Of a stretch of DNA of 64,000 nucleotides, positions 25,221-38,225 are shown piece by piece. Under the pieces are notes generated by a model. That model searched no databases, had not been told where the DNA came from, and worked only from the letters and a program-made list of their open reading frames with translations. Both the position numbers and the translations under genes were made by a program. Numbering within the stretch: the first letter of the stretch is position 1; each line of letters opens with the position of its first letter. The stretch is from Pseudoscleropodium purum (Eukaryota > Streptophyta > Bryopsida > Hypnales > Brachytheciaceae): contig OZ017799.1 in the NCBI GenBank assembly GCA_963969395.1, positions 3,846,501 to 3,910,500 of the forward strand, read 5' to 3'.

Positions 25221-28200
25221 TCAGCTGCGGTAGGATCGTTGGCTTTTCCTTTTGGTGTGGTAGGAGTGACTGTTGTGACCTTCGTCTAACTCCGAGTCGA
25301 CCAACTGCCAGCGAGTTACCTCGATACTGTTAGTTGTCGGGTTGGACGCACCACCCTTGGACTTGAACTTGCGGGAGATGATAGGCTCATCCAACTCTTT
25401 TTCACGACTGTCTCTAGGTCTATCCACAGCAGTAGTCTCCTCGTAATGTTTTTTGTGCTTTTTTTTCTGTTTCCTTTTGGAATCGTCAGAGGCGTACTCC
25501 ACAGGCTCTTCGCCTTTGGATTTCGAGCGGCTATGGTGTCGCTTAAATTTGGGCTTCTCTATGTTTGCCCCCTTGTTAGTAGTCACTTCAATCTCGGCGT
25601 CATCGTACACATGGTGACGCCTCTCTTGACGGTCTCTCTCACGCTTGCGACCAAGCTTCAATCTCAGGTCCTGCGGTTCTGGAGGAGGATCAGAGTGGAC
25701 CGGATCCTCAGGCACTTCCCTTTTGGTATTCCTGTAACGACTCTCTCCGCCGACATTTATGTGCTTACTGTTCGACTCCATCCTACTACGGGTTTTCTGA
25801 GAGCGAGAAACCTCCCTGTCTGGCGCATCATGCTCAGAGCTGTACTCCACATACTCTCTCTGCTGCCTACTGCTCTCCCTCTCTGGTCTCACGTCTGGCA
25901 ACTTTTCATCACGTCGAGGACGCCGCGGTTTTAGTTCATCAAGAGAAGCAACATCATCATCATGGGAGTGCTGTGACCTCCGAGAGTGACGATTATCGAC
26001 CACTATCCTGTCAGGAGCTCGTTTACGCTCAATCCTGCCACTTTTGGGTTTGCGATACTCTGCGTCGTCCGAATAGCCGTCCCCGGACACATCACGGTCC
26101 ACATCATGTTTCCTCACATGGTCATCGTGATCTGAACGTCTCTCCCTCGCCTCTTTAAACCTACGATTTTCCAATTCTTGGGATTGTCGTCGGACATGCC
26201 CTTCCCTATCTCTTGGATAAGGCGGCTCTGGAGACCATTCTCTGTACAAAAATGAGAAAAATTAACTCTGGAACAAGCTCTCTTCACATTCACTATCGTA
26301 ACTAGGCTCCACCCAAATAATTACCGTTGATTTATCTATAAAAGATGACAGTGAAACGAATACAAATCAAATATACCACGAACAGACGCAGAAATACAAG
26401 ACGCTGGAGAAGTGTTCGACACTACAGACTGCTGATAACGAAGTAACACTTCGTACACAATCATGAAGACATGTTTCAAGTCTGAAATAAAATTTGTCAA
26501 GTTTAAAACTAACCTCTCTAAACACAATCTACTGCAGGACATTTATATATGCAACACACATTTTCAGATATGATGTGACTATCACATCCGAATTACAAGA
26601 AGTTATAAATTAAACCTAGCAAAATTGAGTCAATCCTGTGATAGTTATGCCTACAAACCTCTCAGAATGATCCATCATCCGATGCTGACGATGTCTCTCT
26701 TGACGTTGTCTCTCCTGAACTTCCAAAAACTCCTCTCGAGTCATAGGCGGTCTATCTATCATCCCCATCATACCTGGCCCATTCCTCATGTAGCCACTGT
26801 CCGACGAGCCATAATCAGCACACAATGATAACTATCCAAAATATGAAGATTTGCCAGAGAGACTATACACACACATGATGGTTGTTCACAAATATCTTCG
26901 TTCTACATGGACAGAACGATTTAGCAGAATTTCGAATGCTTTAGCAGGAGTTTGTGAAAATGGAGCTGAAACTCATACCCGTGATGAGGAACTCCAGGAT
27001 ACATTCCAGGCATTCCAAATGGAGGTCCACCGTATCCAGGACCTGGCATCATTGGTCTATCGAACGGCATCGGTCCAGGAACAGGTCCATGCATCCCTTC
27101 ACCATATCCAAATGGACCAGGCCCATGCATTGGGGGGCCGTGCCATTCCATACCGTAACCCCCACCATAAGGAGGTACACCCATGGGAGGCATTCCTCCT
27201 ATATTAGCAACCCGGTTAAGTCGGTCAGTACAGATCAAAAGTCTCCATCTATTAGTTTGGATTAAAACCAGGGAAAGTACAACTTGTAAGAGAGATCCAC
27301 GAGCCCCAATGCAAAATCCAATAAGAGTTTAAGATCACGAAATGGCGTCTCATGAACAGTGTCCTACAACGAGGAGATCAGAGCCAGTAGAAGCAGCAGC
27401 AAGATTAGAGGCAGCTCTTGCACTTGACATCGGTACGAAATTTTTAGCAAGTCTAGATAATTACCAGGTCCAAACATGCCAGGATGAGGACCATAAGGAC
27501 CAGGACCTCCATGGTCCATGCAATCCCTTGCAAAATGATCGGGAGAGCCACATAAATAGCACACGCGCTCCCCTTGCGTCCCCTAGATAATAAGGTATTC
27601 CATTTTGTTAGGAGATACATTTTCATAAAGCCAAATGTTTCGAGTGTTCTCAAAATACGATATCAGAATCTAAATACAACTGGACGCTACAAACCATCTA
27701 CCAATAGGCACACATGTATATTAAGTAAGGAACACCCAAACACAAATTTTTGGCAGCATTTAGGAACTCCAAAATATCGGTACCTTTCTGATCTTGCCTC
27801 CACCAACATTCTCTGCAGCTCCATCTGCTACAGTGCACTAGTTCGTTAGCATAAATGTCAAAGAAAGCAACGAGGTCTCCTTTCTGATACTGAGGGATAA
27901 AGACGTTCACCAGTGTTAAGGTGGCGAGAGTTACCATAACTGTATAGAAGAAGAGATAACTACAGGCTACCACAAATCCAAGAGAAACCTAGGGGAAGGT
28001 CAGATGAAGAGTGTCGTGATTACTGTTACTCCATTACTTAACATCTCTCCCCTAACAAAGTTCACCATTATAGCAGACAGAATGCTGAAACTCCATGCAA
28101 AGCCATCGCATTCTTGCAGAAGCACAACTATACAACTAATACTACACTCGGGACAAAGTTTATCACAATACTCGCATGTTGGCGTCATTTCTCACAGCAG

Positions 28201-31200
28201 AGTTTCTACGATAACCGGAGTTCTAAGATCACTAAACACTCAATAAAAACTTCATGTTTACTAATCAATAATGCTCTCACTATCAGCAACCTGCTATCAT
28301 ACAGCACGCGATGAGATTCCTGCATTCCTACCTGCCTACAGCTGCGAAGCGTCCCTGAAAAGCTAAATCTTAGACGACGAGAAGAGTAAAGAGTGAAGGA
28401 CTGTGTAGGATGGTTACCCTCGAGGAAACCCAGACATTGCTACATCAGTCATACAAAACCGTTGACCCGATGAATTTCCTAGCAAATCCAAAGGCGGGAG
28501 TGAAGTACATCAAAAACTAAGGCGCTAAAAATTATAACCTGTTTCCTAGTACATTATAAAGTAGGCTGTCGAACAATCGAAACGATTTCATTACCACCAA
28601 TTACCAGATCCATTCTGGAGTCGTATGCTATATCAGTATATACACGAGTCAGGAATTGCACAATTAGAATGTTGAAATTGATGAAGCCATAATCCACTCT
28701 CGACCCCTTCAATCAGCCACCATCCACTACAATTTTACAGTAATCTCAACAAAGCCTTCTCGAGAGAACAACACATTCAAAAGTGACAATAAACACAAAA
28801 CTCCTACCTGCTTGGACAGGACGAGCGCGTTTCTTCTTCTTCTTCCCTGAGATAAATCAGCCAAAGCACAGTCAGGGTGTACCAAAATGCTCACAATAAC
28901 ATAACTAGGAAACCTCATGCTTTTGGTTCACCTGATTGATCTTGTACAGAGTGCCGCTTGATGCCTCCACTAACATAACAGGATCCTTTTATACCGGTTG
29001 CAAAGACAAGGAGCAGGGCATCGAACACGTGACCTTAATATGCTTATTTCCAACGCAGGTATGTGATGCTATGTGAAAAGTAGCAAGCCTTGTACAGGCA
29101 CAATTTGAAACATGCCTACTTTCAAAAGAAATAAACGCTAAGGAGGAGTTGCATAGCACAAGGAAAATCCTAAGTAAAAAGAGGGAAAAGGAGAGAGAGC
29201 CTTCTTTCTGCACCACTTTGTCCAACATGGGCAAAATAAATGTCTCAAACTGTATACGACCCAGCAAATCCACCTTGTGGGAAAAATCCCTACATCTAGC
29301 TCCCAAAATTTGGGAAAAACTTATGTTATTCCTCAATGAGAACACACCTTTGCTAACCTCAGACTCCACTGCTACCCCATCCGTCTCCTTAACTGAGAGA
29401 GGCTCGATATTCTTAGATATCGTGCCTGTTTCTCCCTCGTCATTTACAAAACCCTGTTTTTCTTCTTCTTTAAGAGAAGCCCCAACTTCTTCTTTCCCAG
29501 AAACTTCTGCAGCGTGTTCCTTAGATGGGGGCCCTTCGATGGCACCTCCACTGTCTTCACCTCCGGCCGGCATTACAGCGGAGCCTTCCACTTCCTCTTT
29601 TTTCTCATTTTTGTCTTTAGACGACTCTACTACATCCTCCACAACTACCACTTCTTTTGTAGGAGGTGTCTGCACCGGTGCACCAGCTGAGCTCACAGGC
29701 TTTCGAAGCTCAATTTGTAGGCGTGAAGCAGCCGGTGTAGCTACCTTCCGAGGCCCGGACTCCACATCTGCACATTCACCATCATCAAATTGGTCAGGCA
29801 CTTAACGAACAAAGCCAGAACAGAAAAAATCTTCCATACTACATGCTTGGCAAAACCAAAACTTGAGTGTTAAACAGAAGGAACTATTACCATACTAGGG
29901 AATGGTAGCTAAGTGCACCGAAGTTTCGAGCACCAAGTAAGTTGTGTCCTTGTTTCCATGAAAAAATATTAAGTTTACCGCAATGAAATAAACTACAAAG
30001 TAAAAAGGGAAGCATAAGAACACACACACACACACACACACACTCAAAATCCAAGTTTTAGCTTAATTTACCAGGCAGCTGCTGCTGTCTGTAGAAACTG
30101 TCGGATGCCCCACTTGTAGTCATTTGCGCCTCTAGAAAGCGATCAATAGCCTGCCTAAGGTTGATATTTGGAAGCAAATCGTCATTCTTGAATTTCGTAG
30201 ACTCGCATTGAGGGCACTTCCCTTTCGCAATCAGCTCATCTCGGATACCTGACTCATCACGGAATTCATTATCAGAATCTAGTTCCCATTCCACCCTCAA
30301 TAGCAAGTAGCAAACCCTACAATGGAGAACCTCAAGTCACCCTGAAAATGTACCAGGACGATATCATAATCGAAAAAATAAACATGTATCTTACATTTAT
30401 CACAGAAACTGTACTGGCAGCAGGGTATCATAACTGCGTCCTTGAAAATGTTGCTACACAATGGACATTTCAACTCTGGAGGCGGCTCAGAATAGACTGG
30501 TCTAATGGCCAACAGAGCATCTGCCTCTTTGGCAAAAACCGACCTGCCAAACACGTGCGCCGACACCATCAGATAATGAACTATTCATTTAAAAATAATA
30601 TGAGCACAAGCGTACCAGTACCAGCCTAGACAACTACACAACACATTGCTTTTCCAAAGTAAAACAGAAAGCGTGATAAAAAAAAGTGGAACAGAAAGTG
30701 GAACAAAAAGTGGAACTTACTCGTCTGGTTGCATGACAGCAACGGAACCATCCGGTAGGATGTAAGAGCCCTCCTGATCAGCTTTTAGTCGAGTTTTGGG
30801 GATGCCCACAGGAGGCTTCATTTTCCTCATGTCAAACGTAGGATCACCATTGGTGGGACAATGCTGGATAAAATGACCTACATGGAAAAGAAAAGGTTGA
30901 GTGTGAACAGAACAACAGGTTTCACAGAAGCCTACAACTCTAAAGTTGAATTAGCCTCATCAGGGATCGATCACTAATCACGGATAACAGAACAAATTCC
31001 CGGGAAACACTCCAGATACCTTGACAGTCGTTCAAAGAAAACGAATACCAACCTGGTTGGCCACAGCGATGACACACATAGCCTTGTGGTGGTGTTGCTC
31101 TTCCAAAAGCACGACCTGCATCAGGTAACGTGGATGAAAAAAATATCATATACAGTGGCAATAATTTAATCAAGAAACAATTGCTGCAGTAAGATACGTG

Positions 31201-33404
31201 GCTAAGAAAACGAATCATAGACGAGACCAGATGGATATTAAGCCCAAGTGCACAGCAGGGCATGAACAGCTTGCAGAATAAGCAAGAGAATATTGTACAG
31301 AAAATACAAACCTCCGCCGCCGCTACCGCCGCCTCTAGCTGCACCTCCTCTTCCGTAACCCCCACGCCCAGATCCTCTACCTCCACTAAATCCCTCGTGT
31401 GTTTGCCTGAACAAACATCCACCCGTTGTCAAATAAAAAGGATAAGGAAATCGCTTCACAGTAAAATTTATCCCTGAACATCGTGATAAACAAAAATAAT
31501 GCTCCGTAAGAGGCGATAAATTATAAACTGGTACCGTTGCCACTCTGTCGCTGTCGTGCTGAGCATAGCCGCAATGCGAGTATTTTCGTCCACATCTATC
31601 TTGCTAGTCACCGGTTCAGGTATAGCATATAAGTCAACGCCAAAATCATCTAAACTGTCCATCCCCGTATTCTGCACCACCCTTACCATGTTAAGTAAAC
31701 ATGAAAGATTACGACGAGTGAACAGAATCCATCAAGAAATGTTTGGAGTAACAAGATTGATAATACTAAAAGAGTATTGCAACGTTAGGGACGGAGCAAT
31801 CAGTGACATCAGAAAGGAAAATGGCAACATACAGAAAGAACTGCGGTCTGTGATGTGATTTCAGGTCCCTTGCCATTGTCACCAGCCATCGATTCTGCCA
31901 TTGCGCCATGATTCTTCGCTCTGTTGATGTCACATTTTGAACATCTAATATCTCAGAGCCTCGTAAAAGCACGATTTCCTTCTAAATTGAAACATCATAA
32001 GACAGCATAGAATACCAAGCAATAGGGACAAATAAAAGCAACTGGAAGACGTGTCTAAGAAGAGCAAACGAGAGCATTAAGGGCAAGCTAGTTCAGCAAT
32101 GCAGCGTTCCTACGAAATCAAATGAATAAGTCAGGCGAAAGGAACATACTGCTCCTCCACTCGGAGAACTGGTTTTGAGCGAGATGCGGGCACTCGCTTG
32201 ATTATTACGCTCGTATTTTTTGGTAAAAGGAACGAATCATCCGAATATTCTGTGACATTCAAAGAGTACTGATAGAATGAGTGTGAAAGACAAGGACATG
32301 ATAAAAGCGGTGTAACGAGACTTCCAGCCATAAACTACAACACTCCATTAGGAATATGAGCTCAGATGACACTGCTATTTCCCATCCAGCTTTCCATTAT
32401 AAACAAGTCTAAAAAATAGTTACTCCATGTGGTCGGGGTGATAGCCAATACTACCACAATCCGCGACCATCAGCTCAAAGCAAAACTGAACTACCGTAAT
32501 ATGCTGCAATTCGACATTTCATCACTAGTTCGTCACCTAAAAAGATGGAAGTGAAGCAGAATTCGCAGAATTCTGAAGGTCGTTGACCGATGAAAAGAAG
32601 AGTATATTAATGACTCTGAGAACGAAAACAACAGCATTCGAAACTTTCAGTGCCAACAACGCGCATTAATAAGCTCTCAAGAACCAGAATTACAAGAGTC
32701 CCGAGAATTGTAACTCTTCTTTCCTTGCAGATTCCGAGTCTGAGACTTGATGTCAAAAAATATCCCGAGCATTATATTGAGATATCAAAGGAACTGAACG
32801 AGGATCCTAAATGATCCTGAAGCCAACTAGGTTACAACTCATACAGCTATATGCCACATCTGAGAGCAATGCCTCAGCACTGCCAAGAGAACACGTCCAA
32901 TTTGCACTAAAATCTAGGGAATTGCATCCTCAAACACTTCAACAATGCAAAGCATCGTCAACTGTGACATTTAACCGAAATATGAAATGCTTCAGTACGG
33001 TAAAAATTACACAAATACGTCAGCAATAAAAAAATACTACAACCACGCCCAACAAGAACAATATTCAATCATCGAGGCACTTCGAGAAGCTAGAGCACAC
33101 TTAAAATCATCCTCCGCAAATGAAACCCTGAGACAAAAGAACATACTTAGCTTAATGCTTCTAAAGACTGCATCAAAAACTCTCGGTCTGCCTCGGCGAC
33201 CAAAAATGCTTCAAGAAACATCGGAAAGGTGTGATTACCTTCAGCTGTTTGAGCATTGGTGATGAGCAAGTCGAAATCCGTCGCCCGCCCTAAGTTCTTA
33301 TGCTCGACTATCTTCTCCTTCAAAGAGCCAATTGAGATGAAAGGACCATCAATATCGATGGAATCATACTCAACGGCACTTCGAAACTTGAAGTGAATAG
33401 CCAT
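25221..33404 (-). CDS. PQT3: DWNN-domain RING E3 ubiquitin ligase (RBBP6/PQT3 family)
   Basis: Minus-strand exons: 33404-33239, 32249-32150, 31944-31833, 31671-31535, 31406-31312, 31115-31053, 30877-30721, 30543-30395, 30248-30072, 29800-29348, 28964-28932, 28846-28808, 27824-27784, 27582-27465, 27198-26979, 26796-26659, 26241-25221; 3219 nt, 1072 aa, every phase matches. Residues 1-80 form the ubiquitin-like DWNN domain (start MAIHFKFRSAVEYDSI; LLPKNTSVIIKRVP). A Gly/Arg-rich stretch precedes a CCHC knuckle, CHRCGQPGHFIQHC (218-231). The RING/U-box-like domain has CPLC at 303-306, CCQYSFCDKC at 318-327 and CPQC at 338-341. A second CCHC (C582, C585, H590, C595), a Gly/Pro/Met-rich region, MTREEFLEVQERQRQERHR and a long Arg/Lys/Ser/Asp-rich tail follow. 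Relatives are nuclear E3 ligases tied to mRNA 3' processing; Arabidopsis PQT3 restrains oxidative-stress tolerance. Exons 11-12 rest on phase and basic composition and are the least certain. Confidence 0.92.
30021..30043. repeat. (CA)n microsatellite in an intron of the DWNN gene
   Basis: An uninterrupted run of about 11 CA repeats lies within the intron between exons 9 and 10. Confidence 0.95.
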
Positions 33405-34010
33405 CCTACGCTACTTACGAACACACCAGATGCAAATACGACCACGGAGGATACCAATTACATACCACTATCTACCTACCGAATTTGCACGCTCACGACA
33501 CATGACAAAGAGTTGCGGCTGGGCACCCAATTGGCCGAGAAGTCAAATTGTGCGAGGCGATTCGGGCCAAGAAGGGAAAGGAGTGCACAAGTAAGACAGG
33601 CGACAGAGAGAGATTGGGCAAGAGGGAGAAGGAGAGTGAAAAACGGAGCGGCAAGAGAACTGAAAAGAGGACTACGTTACTTATGAGGCAGCGTCCAGGG
33701 TTTCGTGCGCTGCTGCCTGGCAGGCAGAGCATGAGCTGCGATGCAGACCTTGAGCGTGACGGAAAAGAAAACCTAGCGCTGCGAAAACGAAGAAGCAGCC
33801 CCTGCCTCAAGGGAAGCCTCACCTCTCACGTCCTGTGTGCCCCGCATCCCTCGAGAGCAATTCTCGTCCTCTTGAGATCTGACCACGAGGATCCGGAACA
33901 TACCCGGAAACATACCCGGAAACATACCCGGAACCTGACCTATTGAAGTCAAGGCTCAGAGCAAAATCGAGGTATCCATCCAATTGAAACAGTGGACCCA
34001 TTTCCGATCA
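33405..34010 (-). promoter_or_regulatory. Promoter and 5' leader of the DWNN gene
   Basis: A GC-richer segment immediately upstream of the minus-strand ATG at 33404, with open frames on both strands that encode only low-complexity Arg/Lys/Ser sequence. It contains a 12-bp tandem repeat at 33899-33934. The composition falls to AT-rich spacer beyond about 34100. Confidence 0.45.
33899..33934. repeat. Tandem repeat, 12-bp unit, three copies
   Basis: The unit catacccggaaa occurs at 33899 and 33911 and as a shortened third copy at 33923, upstream of the DWNN gene. Confidence 0.9.
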
Positions 34011-36254
34011 GCATCCCATTTTCGCAGTATTGAGTGCTGCATTTCGGATCAGCTGTGCCCTAGGTGACAGCTCATGTACAACAGGAGCACTAGAATGTTC
34101 GGGAGGTATACATTGAAACCATAAAATGATCGCAGTATGTATATTATAAGCCACAATGATCACTTATATTGCTTTTGTAACTAGTTTAAACTTGGAAATT
34201 GGTTTGCCTACTGATTGGAAATGGGTCAAAGAGAATCTTCACAAAAAAATTCATAATAATTTCGTTCTTGAGCGAAAAAATGTCAAAAATTATGAAATCC
34301 TTCTTAAGTCTATTTCTCTGTACGGACAAATTTTCTCCTCAACCTCCCCATGTCACAGATAGTGTAAATTGCTTAAGTGATTGAAAATGGGTGATCATCT
34401 TGATAAACCCTAACAACAATGAGAATGTGACTGTGGTTGTGAATAGGATTTAGAAATCTGGGATTCAAAAAGTCAAAGCCATAACTTAGTCCCTATCTGC
34501 AAGATACAACCAAGAAAAAAAAGAAAATTGGTCCGTAGACCATTGTGAATAGTCTATTTGGAGTGAGTTGAAATAGCCATGCCTTCAGACTAATTTACTT
34601 CTTTTTACCCACACCTTCAAACCCTACCCATATTGCCTCTTTTTCAAAGGTAGATTCTATGTCACCCAATAACCATCACTAACTAGTGTAACAAATAGCC
34701 AAGACCAATAGGGAGAAGTGAGTATTAATATTCATCGGTGTTGTATTAATGGTATATCTATTTTTGTGTTTCAACTACACAAAATAGTGAAATTAGGTTG
34801 CCTTAACAATTAGGTTGCTTTACATCAAGAAAGTTACTTTACAAGCCATCAAAGTCAAAAAAAATTTCAAATTTTTTTTCCATTTGCACACATAGAGATT
34901 CATTAGTCCCAATTACAACAATGCCTAATTCAAAAGTAATATATTCTTGCACAATAATTGAAAATATTTATATAGTGTCAAAAGTTGAGAAATTAGTGTG
35001 GGCCAACCTAATTTCACTATTTTGTGTAGATATCTCTCTTTTAAGTTGAAGTGTATTTGTGGAAAGTCATTAAGTTTGTAATTGATGACCCTAAATTGAA
35101 TCTTGTAAGGTTGATATTTATATAAATGGGCATTGTCTCCATTTTAAATTGATGATGAAAGTTCATTTTTCTATGTTTATGATTTAGTTCAAATAGTAGT
35201 TGGTTGTTTTTTAATCTTTTCTTTGTTAGTATTATATATTGAAGGTGTTTTAATGCATTTAGGCAAATTTCGCTAAATGTCCCTTTAATTGAGTTGTCTT
35301 TGAGTTTTAGGTATTTTATAGTTTTTAAGTTGGCTTGGCAAGTATTGTGAATGATTCCTTTTACTCAAGTTATGGTGATTAATAGTAGTACAACATTCCA
35401 TCTTTAATTTTGTATATTATCAATTAGTGCATCATATGTGTTTTCTTAGTGGATGATAGCTTTTCCCATGAATTTGTTGTGCAATATGTGAATTCTATAA
35501 ATTATATGGATTATTTATTACTAAGATAATATTTGTATAAGTATTAATATATCACCCCAAGTACATCATAGTCTAAATGTTTTTGTGCAATTACAAGTCA
35601 ATAACCATGGTGGTATATATTAATTGTATTGTTTGGGGTTAGTCATCTTTTTGCTTGCATTTACTTGGTTGTAGCATCTTGTGTTTTTATGGTTCATGAA
35701 AAGTTTACATATTTCCCATACTACATTGTTATGTTGTTTTACTTGTAGGTTTCTTCATTAGAGGATTTTTGAAGGGCTAGAAGGGCCATTTCAAGGCCAT
35801 TCCCATCGTTGTTCCCCCAATAGTCAGAGAATGCTGCTATTAGATTTTAATTTTAATTTAAAAAAATTTTAAATAGAAAAAAAAGTTGAAAAAAAATTTA
35901 ATAACTTGGTAATCGTTGCACTACATTAGGCAAGAGGTGTGGCAAGTTCCTTGAGTCTAAAAACCTCAAAGAACTCGCAACCTTCCAAAGCAATTTAATA
36001 TCTTCTAATGATATTATTTTAGAGGCATGCTAAAAAGACGTAGGGCAATGTATTTATAATATTCATGTTGCCAAGTGTGCAATAAATGTTTTTTTTCATG
36101 CAAATTAAATAGTTAGGTATTTCCTAGCATTCCCATAAATTGACCATAGTCATCTAAATTGAAATAGTTGGAAAATTTGTTTATTTGATATTTGTGATTT
36201 TTCCAAAATTGTTGAATTCTACTTTATCTAGTTTGTCATTGCTTAACCATTTGC

Positions 36255-36300
36255 TCATATATTTCATGTATATATATATATATATACATGAAATATATGA
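36255..36300. repeat. Perfect 46-bp palindrome with an AT-repeat core
   Basis: The arms tcatatatttcatgta and tacatgaaatatatga flank a (TA)n core, and the whole equals its own reverse complement. It could extrude as a cruciform and is a likely site of length instability. Confidence 0.95.
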
Positions 36301-36819
36301 ATTTTTTTTGGATGTGGGGATGAAGAATATTTTATGCTCTACCAAAAGAATTTACAATTGAATGTGCCCATGAAGAGTTATGGCAAAAAATGTTATTTTT
36401 CGTGAAAGGGGGAAGAAAAACATGGGCAAGATAATTTACACTACAACAATATTTACATTGCAATGCTTGAAAGAACTTGGGTAGGACTTTGGGCAACCTC
36501 TCACCACAAATTTAGATTGGGGTACTTCTCCTAATATTTTTTTGGATCAATAAATTTGACTCAATACACAAGGAGGTGGTGGCAAGGAGGTGGTTTCTTT
36601 CTGGCTTTCTTTGGCCCATTGGGAAGGTTACTCCTAATTGCCACATTTGGAAAAAAAAGAAAAATGTTCAAAGAATCCATTACCAATTTATTGTTTGACA
36701 AACTACCATCTACAAAAATTTAATATTTAAATGAAAAAATTAATTCTTTGACATTTGTAGGAATGAAAGGTGAAGAGGTCGTTCTTATAATCAATCCATT
36801 GTCCATCATGAATCTTTAA

Positions 36820-37743
36820 CCCCTAAAGGTCAAAATTGCGTTTTTTGGCAACATAGCGATTTTGGGTAGCTCACTATGAATATATTTTTTATTCTTTTTT
36901 GCTGAAATTTTCACACAACATGTGCCCGAGGAGTAGCTATAAGGCCCAACAATTTTCATAACTTTTGACTACATGGTTCAAAAGCTATTGTATAATATGT
37001 CATTTTCAATGCTTAGTGGGCAATCCAAAAATTTCTTAAAAACACACTTTTTTCAAAAATAAAATTTGAAATTAGTAATCTAGATTTATGTATATGTGGG
37101 AAGCTTTAAATAATCCCATTTTGATTTACAAGATGAAAGTTATGAGGTGTTCTAGTTTGTGGGTAGTTATCGATTCCCTACTCAAAAATAATCTTTGGAG
37201 TCCTTTATTTAATTCAATTTTTAATATTTTTTGAAAAAAATAAAAATATGTAATGTAGATTGTTAATTACTACATTATCACCTTTGGGATTGAATTTTTT
37301 CAATTTTATAATTAAATTTTCAATACTTTAGTGTTTTGAATCACTTTGTACTTCTTTCTACTTACTATTTTTTTCATATATGTTGTGAAATTCTAAGTGA
37401 TCTAAAATTTTTCAAACAGGTAGCCAACTTACCTTGAAGAATGAATCCAAAGAAGCACCACCATTTTAGACATTTTTTCATACACATGTGACATTGTGAA
37501 GTGCAGCTGCTTGTATTTTCACAGGGCCAAAAAAATGATTTTTGTCACTTCAAATGTTAATATCTTGTAATTTACATGGTGGAAAATTCTAAAAAAATTT
37601 CAATGTCTTTTCAAACTAGTTTACTACAAGATCCTATGGTTGAATGTGTTGAAAAATGTTTTTCATCTAAAATTTGGTGCTTGTATCAAAATTGGTAGTT
37701 TGGGAGTGTTTTTGGTGAAAACAAAATCTCTGACCTTTAGGGG
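36820..37743. mobile_element. TTAA-flanked TIR element, 924 bp, piggyBac-like ends
   Basis: Termini cccctaaaggtca and tgacctttagggg are perfect inverted repeats, each bordered by TTAA (36816-36819 and 37744-37747). The flanking c/g extends the perfect inverted match to 19 bp. A TTAA target and CCC/GGG ends are piggyBac hallmarks. No long open frame is present inside, so it would be non-autonomous. Confidence 0.55.
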
Positions 37744-37774
37744 TTAAAGGGTATGGGATAATTTGAAAATAATT

Positions 37775-38225
37775 GAGAGCTTGACCACTCATTGTCAAAA
37801 CGTAGGAATTATGTTCAAAGTAGAATTTCAAACCTCATTTGGATAGAGTAAAATAAATTATTCCAAAAAACTTTGAACTACAAAAGTTGGTAAATCAAGC
37901 TAACTTTCATGTCCAAAAATCTATTTGTTTTTTTGAGCCTTAAAAAAAGGTTATTGACAAAATTTGGAGAGGGTGTTTGAAAATGTCAATGAAAATGTTT
38001 ATAAAAATGTCCCTTCCAATCCACCTCTAAATTTGTCTATAACTTTTGATTAGAGAATTGAAATCTCAAACAAGAGTTTAGAAATGAAAGTTAGCTTGAT
38101 TTCCTAACTTTTTTGAAGTTCAAATTTTTTTGGCAAAAGTTATTCTACTATGCCAAAATGAGGCCTAGAATTATAACTTGAATACAATTCCTACTTTTCA
38201 CTTAACTATGAGCACTTGAGCTCTT
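37775..38225. repeat. Foldback element with ~120-bp inverted arms
   Basis: The left arm (about 37775-37910) contains gtaggaatt, caaacctcattt, ttccaaaaaactttgaa and aatcaagctaactttcat. The right arm (about 38085-38225), read on the opposite strand, carries the same blocks in the same order with about 80% identity by eye. The loop is about 170 bp. No coding capacity was seen. Confidence 0.75.

Noticed and set aside
25446..25934. 162-codon plus-strand frame
   Set aside because: Exact antisense of the Arg/Ser-rich last exon of the DWNN ligase.
29149..29805. 218-codon plus-strand frame
   Set aside because: Antisense of the Glu/Ser/Val-rich exon 10 of the DWNN ligase.
33548..33946. 132-codon plus-strand frame upstream of the DWNN gene
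   Set aside because: Lys/Arg/Glu-rich low complexity in leader DNA, partly made of the 12-bp repeat.
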